64,000 nucleotides of DNA from the NCBI RefSeq assembly GCF_016545825.1, contig NC_052612.1, positions 6,448,001-6,512,000 on the forward strand, in the 5' to 3' direction. Source of the stretch: Eucalyptus grandis (Eukaryota > Streptophyta > Magnoliopsida > Myrtales > Myrtaceae). Positions 24,797 through 37,267 of the stretch are shown piece by piece. Under the pieces are notes generated by a model, which was given only the letters and a program-made list of their open reading frames with translations, did no database searches and was not told the DNA's origin. Each line of letters opens with the position of its first letter. The stretch's first letter is position 1. A program made the translations under genes and the position numbers.

Positions 24797-27700
24797 TGTG
24801 ACATCCCAAATTTTCAACCCTGTCTTTTACTGAATAAATCGGGCATTTCATTGACGCGTCTATAGGGTTATTCTCAGAGCCGATGACTCTCGAGATAACT
24901 AGACTAGCTGGGGAAATTATTAAGGAATTTAAGGCAATAGACTTGAGAACTCGATCAGGAATTGGCTTCTTGACCGTGTCCATCTTTAGAGGTCAATACG
25001 GCACGCTTAAAAATCGATTTGAAATCGAGATAGACTGGATCGATAGAGATATGTGACTAATCGTGGGTGACACCACCGAATTAGAAAATTCTCGTCGGCC
25101 AACACTAGACTCGATTTTCTTATTGTTTTGATACCCCGTGTCCGTAATGAATCCTCGAGATTTTCACGACAATCAAGAGTCGCCATTGAGTCGAGTGGGT
25201 TCATAGTGGTTCAAGAAAATCGACCACAAGTCATTTGCCTTAAAAAGTTCAAAACTACCCGATAGTCTAGGTCACGCTAAAAACGCGCCGAATGAAAATT
25301 AACCGCCAATTCGAGTCCGATTTCAGAAATGAAGTTTTGGTCATATCACAATAAATTTTAGAAAGATCGATTCGTCCTCGAAGATTTTTCGGAGATTCGA
25401 GAAATTTTACGGAAATTGGGTTTGGACGTCGCGGAAATTTGCGTAAGTTCAAATTGGCTAAATTGATAGAAAATGACTTCCAGATCGAGCCGTTGTGTGT
25501 CGGATTTATAGAAAATCATTTGGGATTTTTCTACACCAAAATTTAATGTCGAATTTGGGAAATTGAGTGATGAAGTTAAAGATCAAAATGTGAAATTCGG
25601 ATTGGAAAGTGGCAGCAATTTTAGGCTTCAAATTTGATTGGTTTATAAAGATTTTTACAATAAAGTATTAGAGACCAACCAAGATAAGGATAAAGAAAAA
25701 GGAGGGGGACAAGCAATTAAGGGAATGGCTTAGGTTTGTGATTTTGGGTCCCTCCTGTCGCTATCTCCATCATCACTGCATCTGCCTTCTCCTCCGTTCC
25801 TATCCATATTCGTGAACTCTCTCTCTCTCTCTCACAAATGAAGCCTACGAATTCCAGCAAAGTGTTTCTCCATTTTCGTTCATCCCTCTGCCACCATTTC
25901 AACAAAAAGAATTGACTGGCTTTGACGCCAAGATCCCACCGAAGCCCTCAACTCCACTCGTCCATCTTCCACTTCGCTGTACCAGTCGGCAATTGAGTTG
26001 AAGACGCCGAGGCAGCAACCGAAGCTACTCCATCTTCCACGCCCTTTTGTCAGCACAGCCACGACGTCCAGAGAAGCCAGGCGCTTCTCCACACGTCATC
26101 TCGGTCAAATTCTCCACCGAGCGAAGCACTTGAAGACCAAAGCCAGCACCGAAGGAAGCCACCAGTGTCTCTCTTCAACCACGCGCCCACGATCCAGTCA
26201 ACGGCGCCCTCTCCTCCACCGTTTGTTGACCGAAGAAGCACCGCCCCCAACGTCTTTAACCTCTGCCGCGTCCACTTGTCATCAACGCACCTCGATCGGG
26301 CGAGATTTCCTTAGCCGCATCCACGGGATATCTCCCTTGCAGCTGCCGTGTTGTCCACTCGCGAAATCAACCCACGTCTTGGTCAAATTCGGTGATATCT
26401 CGGCGGTTTGTTGACCACCGAGTGAAATCCCTGCAGCTGCGTTCGTGTCTTCTCCAGCAGCAAAGACCCCACCGAAACCTCGAAGCAGCTCCACGCCTCA
26501 CCGAACCGCACGTCATCAGCTCCTTGGACCACCGAAGCCGCAAGCCCAGCCCAGCGAATTCCAAGCCCAGTCGTCCGTGTATCTTCAGCCCATCTGCAGA
26601 GGCATTTCTAGCCCAGCATAAATTGGATTAGAAGCCCAGTAATTTCAGTCTTTTGGGCCCAGCAAAGACAGGCCCAATTCAGTTTTATTTCAAGCCCATT
26701 TTCAGCAATTGTAGTCTTCAAGCCCAGTTTTTGAAGCCCAATCGCAGCTAGGCCCAAGTCCAAGAGCAAGCCCATTCCAGTGCAAGAAAAAAAAAATCTC
26801 ATTTGGGCTGAGATTTGTTGGGCCAAGTCCAAGGCCCGGTCCAAGTCCGCCGGTGTTGTCGAAAGTTCGATTTCGGCCGCCGTCGCGCCGCCGTCGTGGT
26901 GATTCGATCCCCGCTTTTGATCAAGTGAGTTTTACTCACTAATGCTTTATTAGTTTGCTAATTATGCTTAGGGTTGGTTAGACTTAATTAATTGCAATTA
27001 GGTGGTTGGATTAGGTTAGAACAATTAAATTAGTGACTTAAGGATGCATGTTAGATGGTTAGCTATAGCCATTATGGAGTAGAAATGCTCTAGTATTTAT
27101 TGAATGCATCTCGGATTTTTCCGACCCGTTTCGGGCTCCAATAAGGCAATATGGGCCTAAATTGGATTTTTAATGTTTATTTATTTATTTTCGAAATTTA
27201 TTTATTTAATTAATTATTTTTCCTGAAATTCAACCGGGATGGCCGGTGATCGGAATTTCGTGCCGATTGTCATGGTGCAGTCCATTTATTTAATTGAGCT
27301 TCAATTTTTATGGAATTGATTTAAATTTTGAAATTTGAGGAATGGTCATAAATTGTTTGTTATTGAGTATTTGATTGGTAATGGCCGAGCATGGATATAT
27401 AGCGCCGCACGTTGATGGGCTATATAGTAGGGAGAATGGTGAGAGCTAACGAGAATGTTATTGGTTGAGACCAATCAGACGATATTATTGGACATACGTG
27501 GTTCGGTGATTGGGAGTATCACCGGCGAAAACGGGCGCTTAAAGAACGCACGTAAATGACTTATAGACAAACGTGGTTCGGTGGTTATGGGAATATCACT
27601 AGTGAAAACGACGCCTTAAAGAACTCACGATGTTGTCTATAGCCGATGTCACCTTGGCGAAAACGGCGCCCTAGAAAGGACACGTGGTTCGGTGATCGAG

Positions 27701-28492
27701 GATATCACCTGGGTGAAAACGACGCCTTAAAGAACGCACGGTGTCGGTGATCGGTATGTCATTGGCGAAAACGACGCCCGAGAAACACATGTGATTTGGT
27801 GAATGAGTACACCATTGGGAAATTATGGTGTGAGTGGGAATGACTTAGAGATGGTTCGATTGACATGTAATCGACTTAGTCGATTGGCCAGTGCTTGATC
27901 GGATGTTGTGAATTGTTTGAATATCTGTGTTTAACCTTGAATTGCAGGTGGGAACTGAGGCCAAGGTAAGTCCTCTGACTCGTGTGTGCTTAGGCAACCG
28001 TATGGCGTATTAGTTTATTAATCGAGTCTTAGGGGGTAGGACTCGCTGAGACGTGGTCTCATTGGTTATTGAATAACCATTTCAGGACCCTGAGGAAAAA
28101 CTGAAGAGGAAGAACCTGAAGGGGAGAAAGTATTTTGAAGTGGAAGATGATCCAGAGAGGGATCTTGAGTACAACCCAGATGTGGATTGAGATCCCATCC
28201 CTTTTGTGAACCCTGTTTTAGTGTAGATAGGTGTGAGACTTTTATGCTGTAAATAGTATTGTAAATATATTATGAGTTGTGCCGTTAATGAAAGTGTGGT
28301 TGTGAATTTCAATATGAAAAATATGGCCTGCTTTTCTATCCCATTGTTTTATTGTCTGGGGATTTATAACTGCTTCCGCATGCGTAATAAAAAAAAAAAG
28401 AAAGGGTCGGCGATAAGTAGTCCTGGGATATCGCACTTTAATAATCGACCAAAGAGAAGGATGGGCGCGTCCCCGAGGATCGGGGCGTGACA
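24797..28492. mobile_element. Solo LTR (3.7 kb) with 5-bp target duplication
   Basis: It starts TGTGACATCCC and ends GGGGCGTGACA, with terminal inverted TGTGACA, flanked by ATAAG at 24,792-24,796 and 28,493-28,497. The ANK copy C and D 3' flanks read GACATAAAAGTGCTCG without the insertion. There are no coding domains, second LTR, primer site or polypurine tract. Length and termini suit a long-LTR gypsy (chromovirus/Tekay-like) element, by inference. It contains a (CT)n run near 25,819 and an internal tandem repeat at 27.5-27.8 kb. Confidence 0.8.
27496..27830 (+). repeat. Degenerate ~80-bp tandem repeat inside the 3.7-kb solo LTR
   Basis: About four to five units built from ACGTGGTTCGGTGAT, then ATATCACC, then GGCGAAAACGACGCC and TTAAAGAACGCACG. 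Spacing varies from about 60 to 90 bp. Confidence 0.7.
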
Positions 28493-30174
28493 ATAAGAGT
28501 GCTCGAACTGACATAGCCAAAAGAAAATTTCCTGGGCACAAAGACATGGGACTGTAGAACCGTCTCAATTTATTAGCAGCTTCCTAAAGCATTTTATATT
28601 TAAACAATAAGTTTCGGACATATCTTCCCGGAGAGTGAGGTAGCCGATTTAAAGGATTATGAGGTTCAAGTAAACAACCGATAAAGTACATAATCACGAT
28701 ACATCCACCAATGATATAAGGAGTGATTCCAAGCCCGATGGTTCCGGTAAATACCACTTAAGTACCACAAGCAAAGGCTAGCATCATCGCCCATATCGCA
28801 ATGAAAATGCAAAGTCCCACGAGGTGGGTGTATCTCACCTCGTGGCGAGAGCTCGCGAAACAAGTATCAAATTGTATGAACAATGCCAAGACTGGGAAAA
28901 TGAACGCTATAATATTTAATACCACAAAGGCTTTGAAAGCTGCCCTGTCAGCAAGAATCGCCATCCCTCGGTTGGGTCCATCGTTGTTATATCCTCCGGG
29001 CATGGTGAAGGTTGCAGCAAAGGTCACCGTGGCAATGAGCATTGCCACTAATTGTTGAAGGTTGATCAAGTTTCTTATTGATGAATCGGAATTTTCTCGG
29101 TTGGCGGTATTACTTCCAATGGTTATAGACACGGCTGGTTGACCTTCAACAAATTACTTGTCCAACATCTCCCTCATTATTTTAATAACCATGCCTTGGA
29201 AATCCGATATTCCTCGAGATTGTTCCAATAGATATATGACTTTGGCAGCATGGTAGCCGACCTAAAAAATTTACAAAATGTATTGATTAGAGGGTGAACT
29301 TTTCCGGCGAAATAGTTCATGAAACTCACTTTACGCACTCAAATTTCATCTATAAACATACAGAACTCCCGGCGAGTCATAAAATATTATGGGGCAGAGT
29401 GTATGTTCTCTCTTTTATCTCAAGAATTGTTTGAATGGGGGCAGGAAAAAAACAGAACGATTATACCCAATTAATTTTTAAATATTCTGATATTTTCATG
29501 TGAATGTGGCAGAATAGTTGTTTCCAAGTCAGAAGGTGCAAATAAACTTTTAAATTGAGATTCTCTAAAGCTACATCTAATCTTACATTTAAAGTCACCG
29601 CTGTCTGGTTGACCCCCTTGCACACAAGGGCCATTAGACAGCACATATTTATTCTCCATTTTTCTTTTGTTCTTTTTTTCCTCCCTCTAGCTTATCCCTT
29701 AACTTTGGAGGATCCCAACCCCGATGTTTTGCATTGTTTTCAAGATAAATAAGATGACAATTATTTGTGAACTCTTTTGATGACCCGATTGTCGCACGCA
29801 TTTAAAATTTATGCTCAATGAAAGTTTTTAGATTTGATGAGATAATATGATTATACAATCCATATTTACCAACTTCATACATTATATTGTACACAAATAA
29901 TATATATTTATCAACCAAACAACATAATTAACTAATATTGAATATTACTTTATTGAATTCTTTGTTACTGGGTTGTCCAAGTGGTCAATCTTCCTACATA
30001 AGAAAAGAAAGGTGGGGAGTTTGATTCCCTACCTTCTCATATGGGTAGGGGGTGAGAATGTATAGTTTCAAGTGTGAAGTTCAACTCTCATACTAGGTAA
30101 GGCAAAAATCAGAAAATAGATTGAGAATTAAAGTAGGACAGAAAAAAAAAAAAAACTTCTATTAAAAAAATTCA

Positions 30175-30177
<3 letters not shown>

Positions 30178-30215
<38 letters not shown>
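30178..30215 (+). repeat. (TA)n microsatellite in intron 2 of ANK copy B
   Basis: About 19 uninterrupted TA units. The surrounding 29,262-31,162 is intron 2, AT-rich and homologous to intron 2 of copies A, C and D. Confidence 0.95.
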
Positions 30216-30218
<3 letters not shown>

Positions 30219-31485
30219 CGACTTTTTTTTTTTATAGTGTGTAGTTAACTGTTGGCCATTAATTCAATATTCAGCTTTTTTTTTATGCAATTAGATTTTA
30301 AATAGGGCTTTTATATGTGAGAATAAGTTAGATGATTTCAGACTATCAGTATAAATTAAATTATAAGGACTTCAATTTTAATTTTTTACTGGGAAGATAA
30401 TTATCTTGTAAGACATAATTTCTATATGACGAAGCAAATTCATCACCATGTTATAGATCAAAACTAAAATATTGAAGACAACTTCTTTAGCTACTGCTTT
30501 TTGTTAATATTGCAATACTCATTAATATTGTTTAACCAATTTTTTTCAATAGTCTAAAATATTTGTATGTTACTTTGTCACTAAATCGTTTGTGTGCACA
30601 TATCCAATATATAGATTAAATGGTTGTTTGAAAGAAAGAAATTATGTCCCTCCACATTTAATTTATAATAAATGGATATATAGATTTATTGGCTATTGGA
30701 TCACATTACATTCAAATTGTAAGCTATGGGAATTGATGTTGATATTTTGTTGTAGGAACATTACAGATAGATTAGGCGGATAAAAAAGCCTTTTTATTTT
30801 TGCCTAATTGATGTAATAATGTGTCGATTAATGTCAAGTGAAGCGGGAGGGAATGAAGCTTTGTTTGTAAGTGGCTTAACCACAAAATTCAATTCTGCCC
30901 AAATTTCTTATTTATGGTTCGATGTGAAATATGACATCACTTCACTCCGAGCTCCTTTTCAAATGCGTCACGCTTATTAAAGCTATCTATGCTACTATTT
31001 GCTCAAACAATCGACTAAGCAAAACAAAGTAGACGCAAAAACTCCAATTGGGCTGTTTGTTTGCACCGAGTATCACCTGAGCCACTGTTTCTAAACGATA
31101 CTGTAGAAATTGTCTACAAGTGAACAAATTGAGCTCTATAGGGTTCAAGCAAGCAAGCATACCTCATTATGAGCCAAAAAAATGTCAAGGGTGGTCATAT
31201 GATCCTTGTTTGTGGTGAAACGGTTCACCCTCTTGCCTTGTGCAAGTATATCTATGATGATGTAGTTTTTATGAAGCACAGCCAAATGCGGAGCCGTGTT
31301 TCCATCGGTACCTTATTCCTTGATAAGATACTCCAAGTTTGGCGTCCGGAGTATGTACTTGACTACATCTGCTGCTCCACTCATTGCAGCTGCGTGAAGA
31401 TCTGTTTGCCCTTTGATGTTTATGATGTCCCAAGCAACGGGACAAAATTTAGCAATCTCATCAATGACAAAAGGGTAGTCTGCAA

Positions 31486-31778
31486 GAATGTGGAGGATTC
31501 CCCAAGAAATAGAAGAGTGCAACGTTCCTAGGAAGTGGACCCTGCTATCTTCGATGTTTGAGTTGGCCTTGCCTGGGTAGACACTTGGTGCTGCTTTGTG
31601 TCCTTCCTTGGCGTGTTTTATTGTCTTGGTGCTGTTGGCCGATTGGCCTTTTCTTAGCTTCCTTTCACTCATCATGAGCCTGTTTATCTTGAGTGACAGT
31701 TTTTTGAAGCCGTTTGTCTGTACTTTTTGACCTTCCCCTTAATATTACTTACTTTAAGTTTAAAAAAAAAAAAAACGA
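31486..31778 (+). mobile_element. 5'-truncated LINE fragment inside exon 2 of ANK copy B
   Basis: The insert ends in a LINE-like 3' tail (TTTTTGACCTTCCCC, then ACTTTAAGTTT and a 13-A tract). It is flanked by an 11-bp duplication GTAGTCTGCAA (31,475-31,485 and 31,779-31,789), as expected of target-primed reverse transcription. Copies A and C are uninterrupted here. The 3' tail differs from that of the large LINE at 24.4 kb, so it is another family. Confidence 0.85.
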
Positions 31779-32485
31779 GTAGTCTGCAAATGCCGCAATT
31801 TGAAGAGCCGATAGTCCCTCTTTGTCTAAGTCATATGCCACAGAGATATCGTGCTGTAGGAGTTGTTGAACTGCTTCGAATTTGCCCCTCAAAGCAACAT
31901 AATGAAGAGGGGTCCAACCCATTTCGTCTCTTTCTCTGATCAATTCAGGTCTGCTCTTCAGGATTTTCCGCCAACCTTTGCAAATACAATATGAATATGT
32001 CATGGTTCAGACTGTTTTCAGCATCTTGACGGAGATATTAAAATTGCATGGTCTCCCGTGAAGTTTTCCCCTTTTTTCTCGGTAATAGCAATGTATATGT
32101 CATGGTTATTATGAAGTTTCTCTAGTTATCTCGTGTTAACCTTCAGTCTAGTATAATGCAGAAATCTGTAAAGGTTTGCTTTTTGATAAATGAAATTGTT
32201 AATAGTTGGTAAAGTTGATCGACAAGAAGCTTTTCTTATCTTCAGGAGGGCATCTGCTCCGTCAGGGCTAGAATAAAAGACCAATGTTTTTTTTATCTGA
32301 TGCCAATCATTTTGCAGAACAATCGTGGCCAACTCAATTTTATAGAAATGTCAATATTGAATTAGGACTTAGCGCCTTCATATTTTCAATGGTAAAATCG
32401 TTGCACTCCCATTTTTCAAGTCGTCATGATTTGCCCTCAAGAATTAAAAAAATTTGCATGCATACCCTGATCTTTCGGAAATATA

Positions 32486-33340
32486 TAGGGTTAACATTGT
32501 GAAAAAAATCCAAAGTGAATCACATATAACAAATTTGCCCCAAATTAATTTTTTTGACTATCAAAAATCCCAAATTGATATATTTATGACAAATTTATTC
32601 CAAACTAATTTTTTTACTAAAAAAACCCACATACTTATATATTTGTAACCATTTTATCCCTTATTAATTTCTATTAAATTTATCTAATATAACGAAAAAA
32701 ACCCAAACTAATATGCAAGTGACTAATGAATGGTAAAACTCTAAATCGATATATCCATCAACGAAAAGTACCAAAATAGTCCTAAATCTTTTGTTTTGGT
32801 ATCAATTCAATCCTAAACTTTTCAATTTGATCAATTTAATCATAAACATTTTTACATTGATCCAATTTAGTCCATTCGGCTAATTTTAGCCGGAAATTGC
32901 TAATGTGGCCGGCGGCGGTCTTATGTGGCGTCACGTGAACAAATTTTATAATTTTTATATTTTTTCAGATTTTTTAAATTATTTTTTCTTTTTCTCTTTT
33001 CTTTATTTTTATTTTTATTTTTATTTTCTCCTTATCCCTTGGCCGGCGAGGTCACCGGCAGGCCAATCATCGCCGGCCACAAGCTGGTTAGGGCAAGGGG
33101 CCCCGTGCCCTCGCTAGCCACCGGCGAGGGCCGCTGCGCCCCGGCGGCCACAAGCGAGGTGTTGGCCCCCACCCAAATCCAGGCAAGGGGCGGTAGCCCT
33201 TGCTCGTGGAGGGCGAGGGTGTGGCAGCCCTCGTCCAGATCTAGGCGGGGCACGACACCCCGCCCGCCACGAGCGAGGGTATCGGGCCCTCATCTAGATC
33301 TAGGCAATTATTTACCCAAATTAAATTTTTAAACGCCATT
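32486..33340. mobile_element. TE patchwork replacing exon 1 of ANK copy B
   Basis: 32,490-32,700 resembles one arm of the fold-back MITE family at 13.1 kb (CACATATAACAAATTTG, then CCCCAAATTAATTTTT). 32,765-32,950 resembles a terminal arm of the Mutator-like element at 46.5 kb (AATTTAGTCCATTCGGC). About 33,030-33,300 is a GC-rich core of GGCCGGCGAGG/GCGAGGG motifs. The second arm is not seen, so the element is truncated. Apparent ORFs in the core are not genes. Confidence 0.55.
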
Positions 33341-36300
33341 TAGAGATTATTTGCCCAAATTAAGGAATTGGGGCAAATTCAATGTGTTCTTGAAAAACCC
33401 TAACCCGCATTTCTCAAATTGGGGCAAAATCATCTTATCAAAATCTCCTTATCAAATCTTGCACAAAGAAGAACAAGTTGGGAAACGTTCAAAACTCGTC
33501 CACGATACGTTTTCACTACAAGGCCTTCTTTTCAATCCTCCACTCATGGCCTCATCTTCACTGCAAGGCCTCCTCTGCCTCCTCCAAGGCAGAAGAATCG
33601 GTCCCTTCTTCACCCATTCTCCAATTTAGTCATCCCGAGCTGTAGCGAAGGAGAAGTGAAGAATCAAGAAGACAAATGAGAGGCGAGAAAGAGGGCTCTG
33701 TTTTCTCCATTGCGTTTGCTCTGTTTTTTCCTCAACGCATGCGAGCACAAATGCAAGAACATTGAGATTTTCTTTAGTGTTCTTATTTCTCTTTGCCCTT
33801 TTGCTCATCACTTATGCAAGCAATAAACTGAGTTTATCCAAAACGCCACAAAGGCGACAGAGAAGATTTTTTTTTTGGGTTGTGGGGGGAGCCCAATTGT
33901 ATTGTTCACGTAGCCATGTTAGATGAAAAAGTTTCTTCATTGGACTTCTTTTTTATAAGAAAAGCCGCGTATTAATAAAACTTCATATAAAAAACGTAAA
34001 ATTTGTTGGAATTTACCGCTGGAAGCACTTGAACAATCGTTTTTCCACTGATATAATATTTAAGTAATTACTTGAAAAATTTTGGCACTAAAAAGATATG
34101 ACATTTAGTGTTATTTTCCTACCAATGCTCTTTGAAACAGAAATTGATAAGGAGTGGTAAAGTATTTAAGCTAGATCATGGTAGAATGCCCTAATGGTTT
34201 AGAAAGCATGCATTTTGAATGGTTCCATTCTTTTGAGAATTATTTTCTGTACTCAAACCAATTCCAAAATTAAGAATTCGCATGAGAAGTTGCCTGCCCA
34301 TAGATATATGAGAAACTAGGGCATTATAATATTTTTAATCACGGGTAACATCGACATTGACTTGGAGTTGACTGTTCTATTTTGTTTTTTTTTTACGTTT
34401 ATGTCATTAAAAATTGAAACCTGTATCCACATAACAAATTTATCCAAATTAGTTTTTGTATCACAAAAATCTACAACACATTTTACCCCAAACAAATTTT
34501 TGTCTTATGAAAAATCCCAAAATTGATAACCTGACTGAAGATTACCCTCAACGTTTGATCCTAAACTATTAATGGATGCTAGATTTGAGTCAAGGTACCG
34601 ATTTAGGTTAAATATGTTATGAGGAACTAGTATCAAGATTGTTTGCGAGATGAAGACAAGGTTTAGGATAGATATATTATGAGGTATCAATTTGAGATTT
34701 TAATGGTAATAAACCTATTTTTGTTGCATCTTGTATGGCCAACCAAGACAGGATATAGAAGTAGTTGAAACATCTTCTAAGCCTTATGTATGAAAAGCAA
34801 GCATGTTAAATTTAATGTTGAGGATTACAAAATCGAGTTTCCCGAGCTTCCTCTACAATCTTATGGTGTAGGAGTTGTAAATCCATGACATGGTCCGTGA
34901 TTACATCGTGCAGTGATTTATGATTTTCATTTGATCATTAAGCATCCAACTTTGTAAAGTTGGTGATCTAAGGGAAATTGCATTTACATGAGAAAAATGG
35001 ACATAATGCAATGGATGAAAGAGCATATAATGATATGGTGTCATCATTATGGTGTAATATTGTCATACCATGCTTTTGCGCCTTACTCAATGCTACAATT
35101 TGTATCCCTTTTTACCTTTAATCAATTGGGAAAAAAAAAACTATGAACGAATCTGATTGATGCATTTCTTGCAAACCAAGCTTTACATCGAGGATCGGAT
35201 TCGATTGAAGACCTTGGATGAGGCTAGGAAAGTCAAATTCATCAACGTTTATTTGTTGAAACCTCATTTGAGTTGACAGTTCAAGTATTTATCCTTGTAA
35301 AAATACAAAAAAAGAAAAAAAGTAAGGCAATAGCAAAAAGAACTAAAACTATAAAAAGGCAAACAAATAATAATCAATTCCACAGATAAAAAAAAGGGAT
35401 CTAATTTGGTCTTGATCTATTTTCTAAAGCCCAGAAGTGGAGTCTTGTTCGCTTTGCCAAACGTGTCGACTTCACCCCGGATCAGTTCGCAAGGCCTATG
35501 TCCAAATTCTCTGATCCCACGAGAAAACGAATAAACGAAAGATTGCTCCGGACAAGAAGCTGCGTTCGAGAAGCTTCCGGATTCTTCCCCCACCACCGTT
35601 GGAGGTCGCCTACCTCCTCCGGCCGTCGGACGGTGCTCGCCTCCTCCAGCTGTCGTCGATCCTCAGTCTCGGGAAGACACTGATCGGAGAGAAAACCATT
35701 CTCGAGGCACGCATGCACACCTGAGAGAAAACGCACAGGCAAGGACGATCGAGAAAAGGGAAAAGCTCGCACTCCCTGAGCGCGCGTCTTTGGAGTTTGT
35801 TTTTCTTCGGTCATCCTCATCCGCCGATAATCGCCATCGGTTCACCACCGCCGGCCGTCAACTAACGTACGTACTGGAAAGAGAACTTGAACTGGCGAGG
35901 TTTTTGAGCGTCCAGAAGTCGCTCTCTCGGTTATTTCTTCTGAATCCTTTCCTGCCTCTTCGTTGCCAATTGTGTTTGAAGCAATTTGCGTTTGTCTTAA
36001 ACTTCGTTACCGGTGCTCATCGTCACCAGCGACCTTTTCCAAATCCTCCTGGTGCGAACTCGACCAGCAATCACGACCGAGAACTCCTCATCGGCAAGGT
36101 AATCTCTCTCGCCTTCTATACTCTTTTTTTTTTTTTTTTTTATGAATAAAAGTAACCGAAATGGCATGTCCTTTATTAGGATAGAATCGGCTCGAATTCG
36201 TATTCATATTGACGATTGCGTACTTGGACTGATTTTGTTTGAACCTGATCTCTAACCCGATAAACTGATTTTGTCTGAATCTGATCTCTAACCTCAAGTC

Positions 36301-37170
36301 AACGCGCTTGCTTTCACTTCTCCACCGAATGCACATAACGTGTTTGATAAAATGACTCCGAAGCGTATCAGTGAGTTTCTGCTAAATCTGAAGATCTACT
36401 AGTTTAGTTTGCACATTATTGATTGATTCGTTGGTCATTTTAAGCATGATTTTGTAGATTTTACACATTGACCGAGACTGACATGCCTATTCTCGTTCTA
36501 TTCCCATGTGTGTTTGTCTCTGAGGTGATGGGTGCTGGTCGATGGCGAGTAAATGGATTTGAGTCAATGGCCGGAGCATCGATCCATTGAAGCATTCGTG
36601 TCGGTTTGTTTCTCCAATCTTATGTTCTGTCCATTTCCTTTACTGTTGCGATTGTGGAGGATTGAGTTGATGGTGACCGAGGATGGCCGTAGTCACTGAA
36701 TTGTACTGATTTAGATGAATATCTGTTGATGATTTTAGAGGTAATGAATTTATTATAAAAGTAAAATCAAGTCTTAAAATTATTGTTAATTAGTGTGAGT
36801 GCAGGATCGAACTTTTACAGCTTGATATGGTGATACATCTTTGGCCTCGTGTGCCTAAATATTTGCTGGTGTTACTCAGCGGATTGATTTGAAAGTTCTG
36901 AGACTACAATGAAAGATGACATCACTACTTCTATGAAGGCCCGTGAAGCTTTTGAAATAATTGGAAGCATCACCAATGACTTCCTGCGGTTTTTGTGCAA
37001 CCATGCCACGAAAGAGAGATGCATAGAAGTCGAAGGCAAGTTCCAATTCAACGGCAACGTCAACTATGTGCTAGTAAACATCACATTCTTCAATAAACCT
37101 TCAGCGGAGTACAAACCAACAGTCGATAACGGCAGGTTTTAAATTGGACAACTGACATAAAAGTGCTCGA
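33341..37170. repeat. ANK-array intergenic block, copy 2
   Basis: Paralogous to 9,690-18,664 without the solo LTR and hAT insertions; it has its own extra ~450 bp at about 34.87-35.32 kb. It contains a MITE copy (34,395-34,730). A GC-richer stretch (35,410-36,100) ends at a donor-like CAAG|GTAATC. No known protein family was recognised. It leads directly into the 3' end of ANK copy C. Confidence 0.8.
36909..37142 (+). other. Small unassigned ORF in block copy 2
   Basis: 77 codons opening MKDDITTSMKAREAFEIIG. The first ~18 codons are similar in block copy 1 (18,616-18,660), where the LINE interrupts it, but copy 3 is out of frame. It could be a decayed exon read in the direction opposite to the ANK genes, or chance. 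No family recognised. Confidence 0.2.
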
Positions 37171-37267
37171 ACTTGAAGGCTGACAAAGCAAAAAGAAAAT
37201 TTCCCGTGCACAAGGTCAACTTATTAGATTTCCTAGCGACCAGAATGGAGCCTCGGCGTCAGGGAAA

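Larger units (their letters stand above)
28584..31975 (-). pseudogene. ACD6-like ankyrin-repeat/PGG gene, copy B (disrupted, no exon 1)
   Basis: Exon 2 is 31,975 to 31,163 and exon 3 is 29,261 to 28,584. Exon 2 has ankyrin cores WTPLHYVALRG, SALQIAAF, QTDLHAAAMSG and a final repeat beginning NTAP. It is split by a 293-bp LINE 3' fragment (31,486-31,778). A CAA-to-TAA stop follows LIKE at about 31,312. Exon 3 (acceptor TTTTTTAG|GTCGGC) has a stop near 29,153, then the PGG core FTMPGGYNNDG with four hydrophobic segments and another stop (FACGT*) at 28,758. Intron 1 homology ends abruptly near 32,485 and no exon 1 is found before 33.3 kb, so the 5' end was lost. Clearly a pseudogene. Confidence 0.88.

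Noticed and set aside
25998..26631. Ser/Pro/His-rich plus-strand ORF inside the 3.7-kb solo LTR
   Set aside because: No gag, protease or other domain; the open frame follows from C-rich composition, and opposite-strand ORFs are similar.
31490..31675. ORF continuous with ankyrin sequence from 31,675
   Set aside because: Its N-terminal half is the LINE insert read in the opposite sense; only the part below 31,485 is ankyrin.
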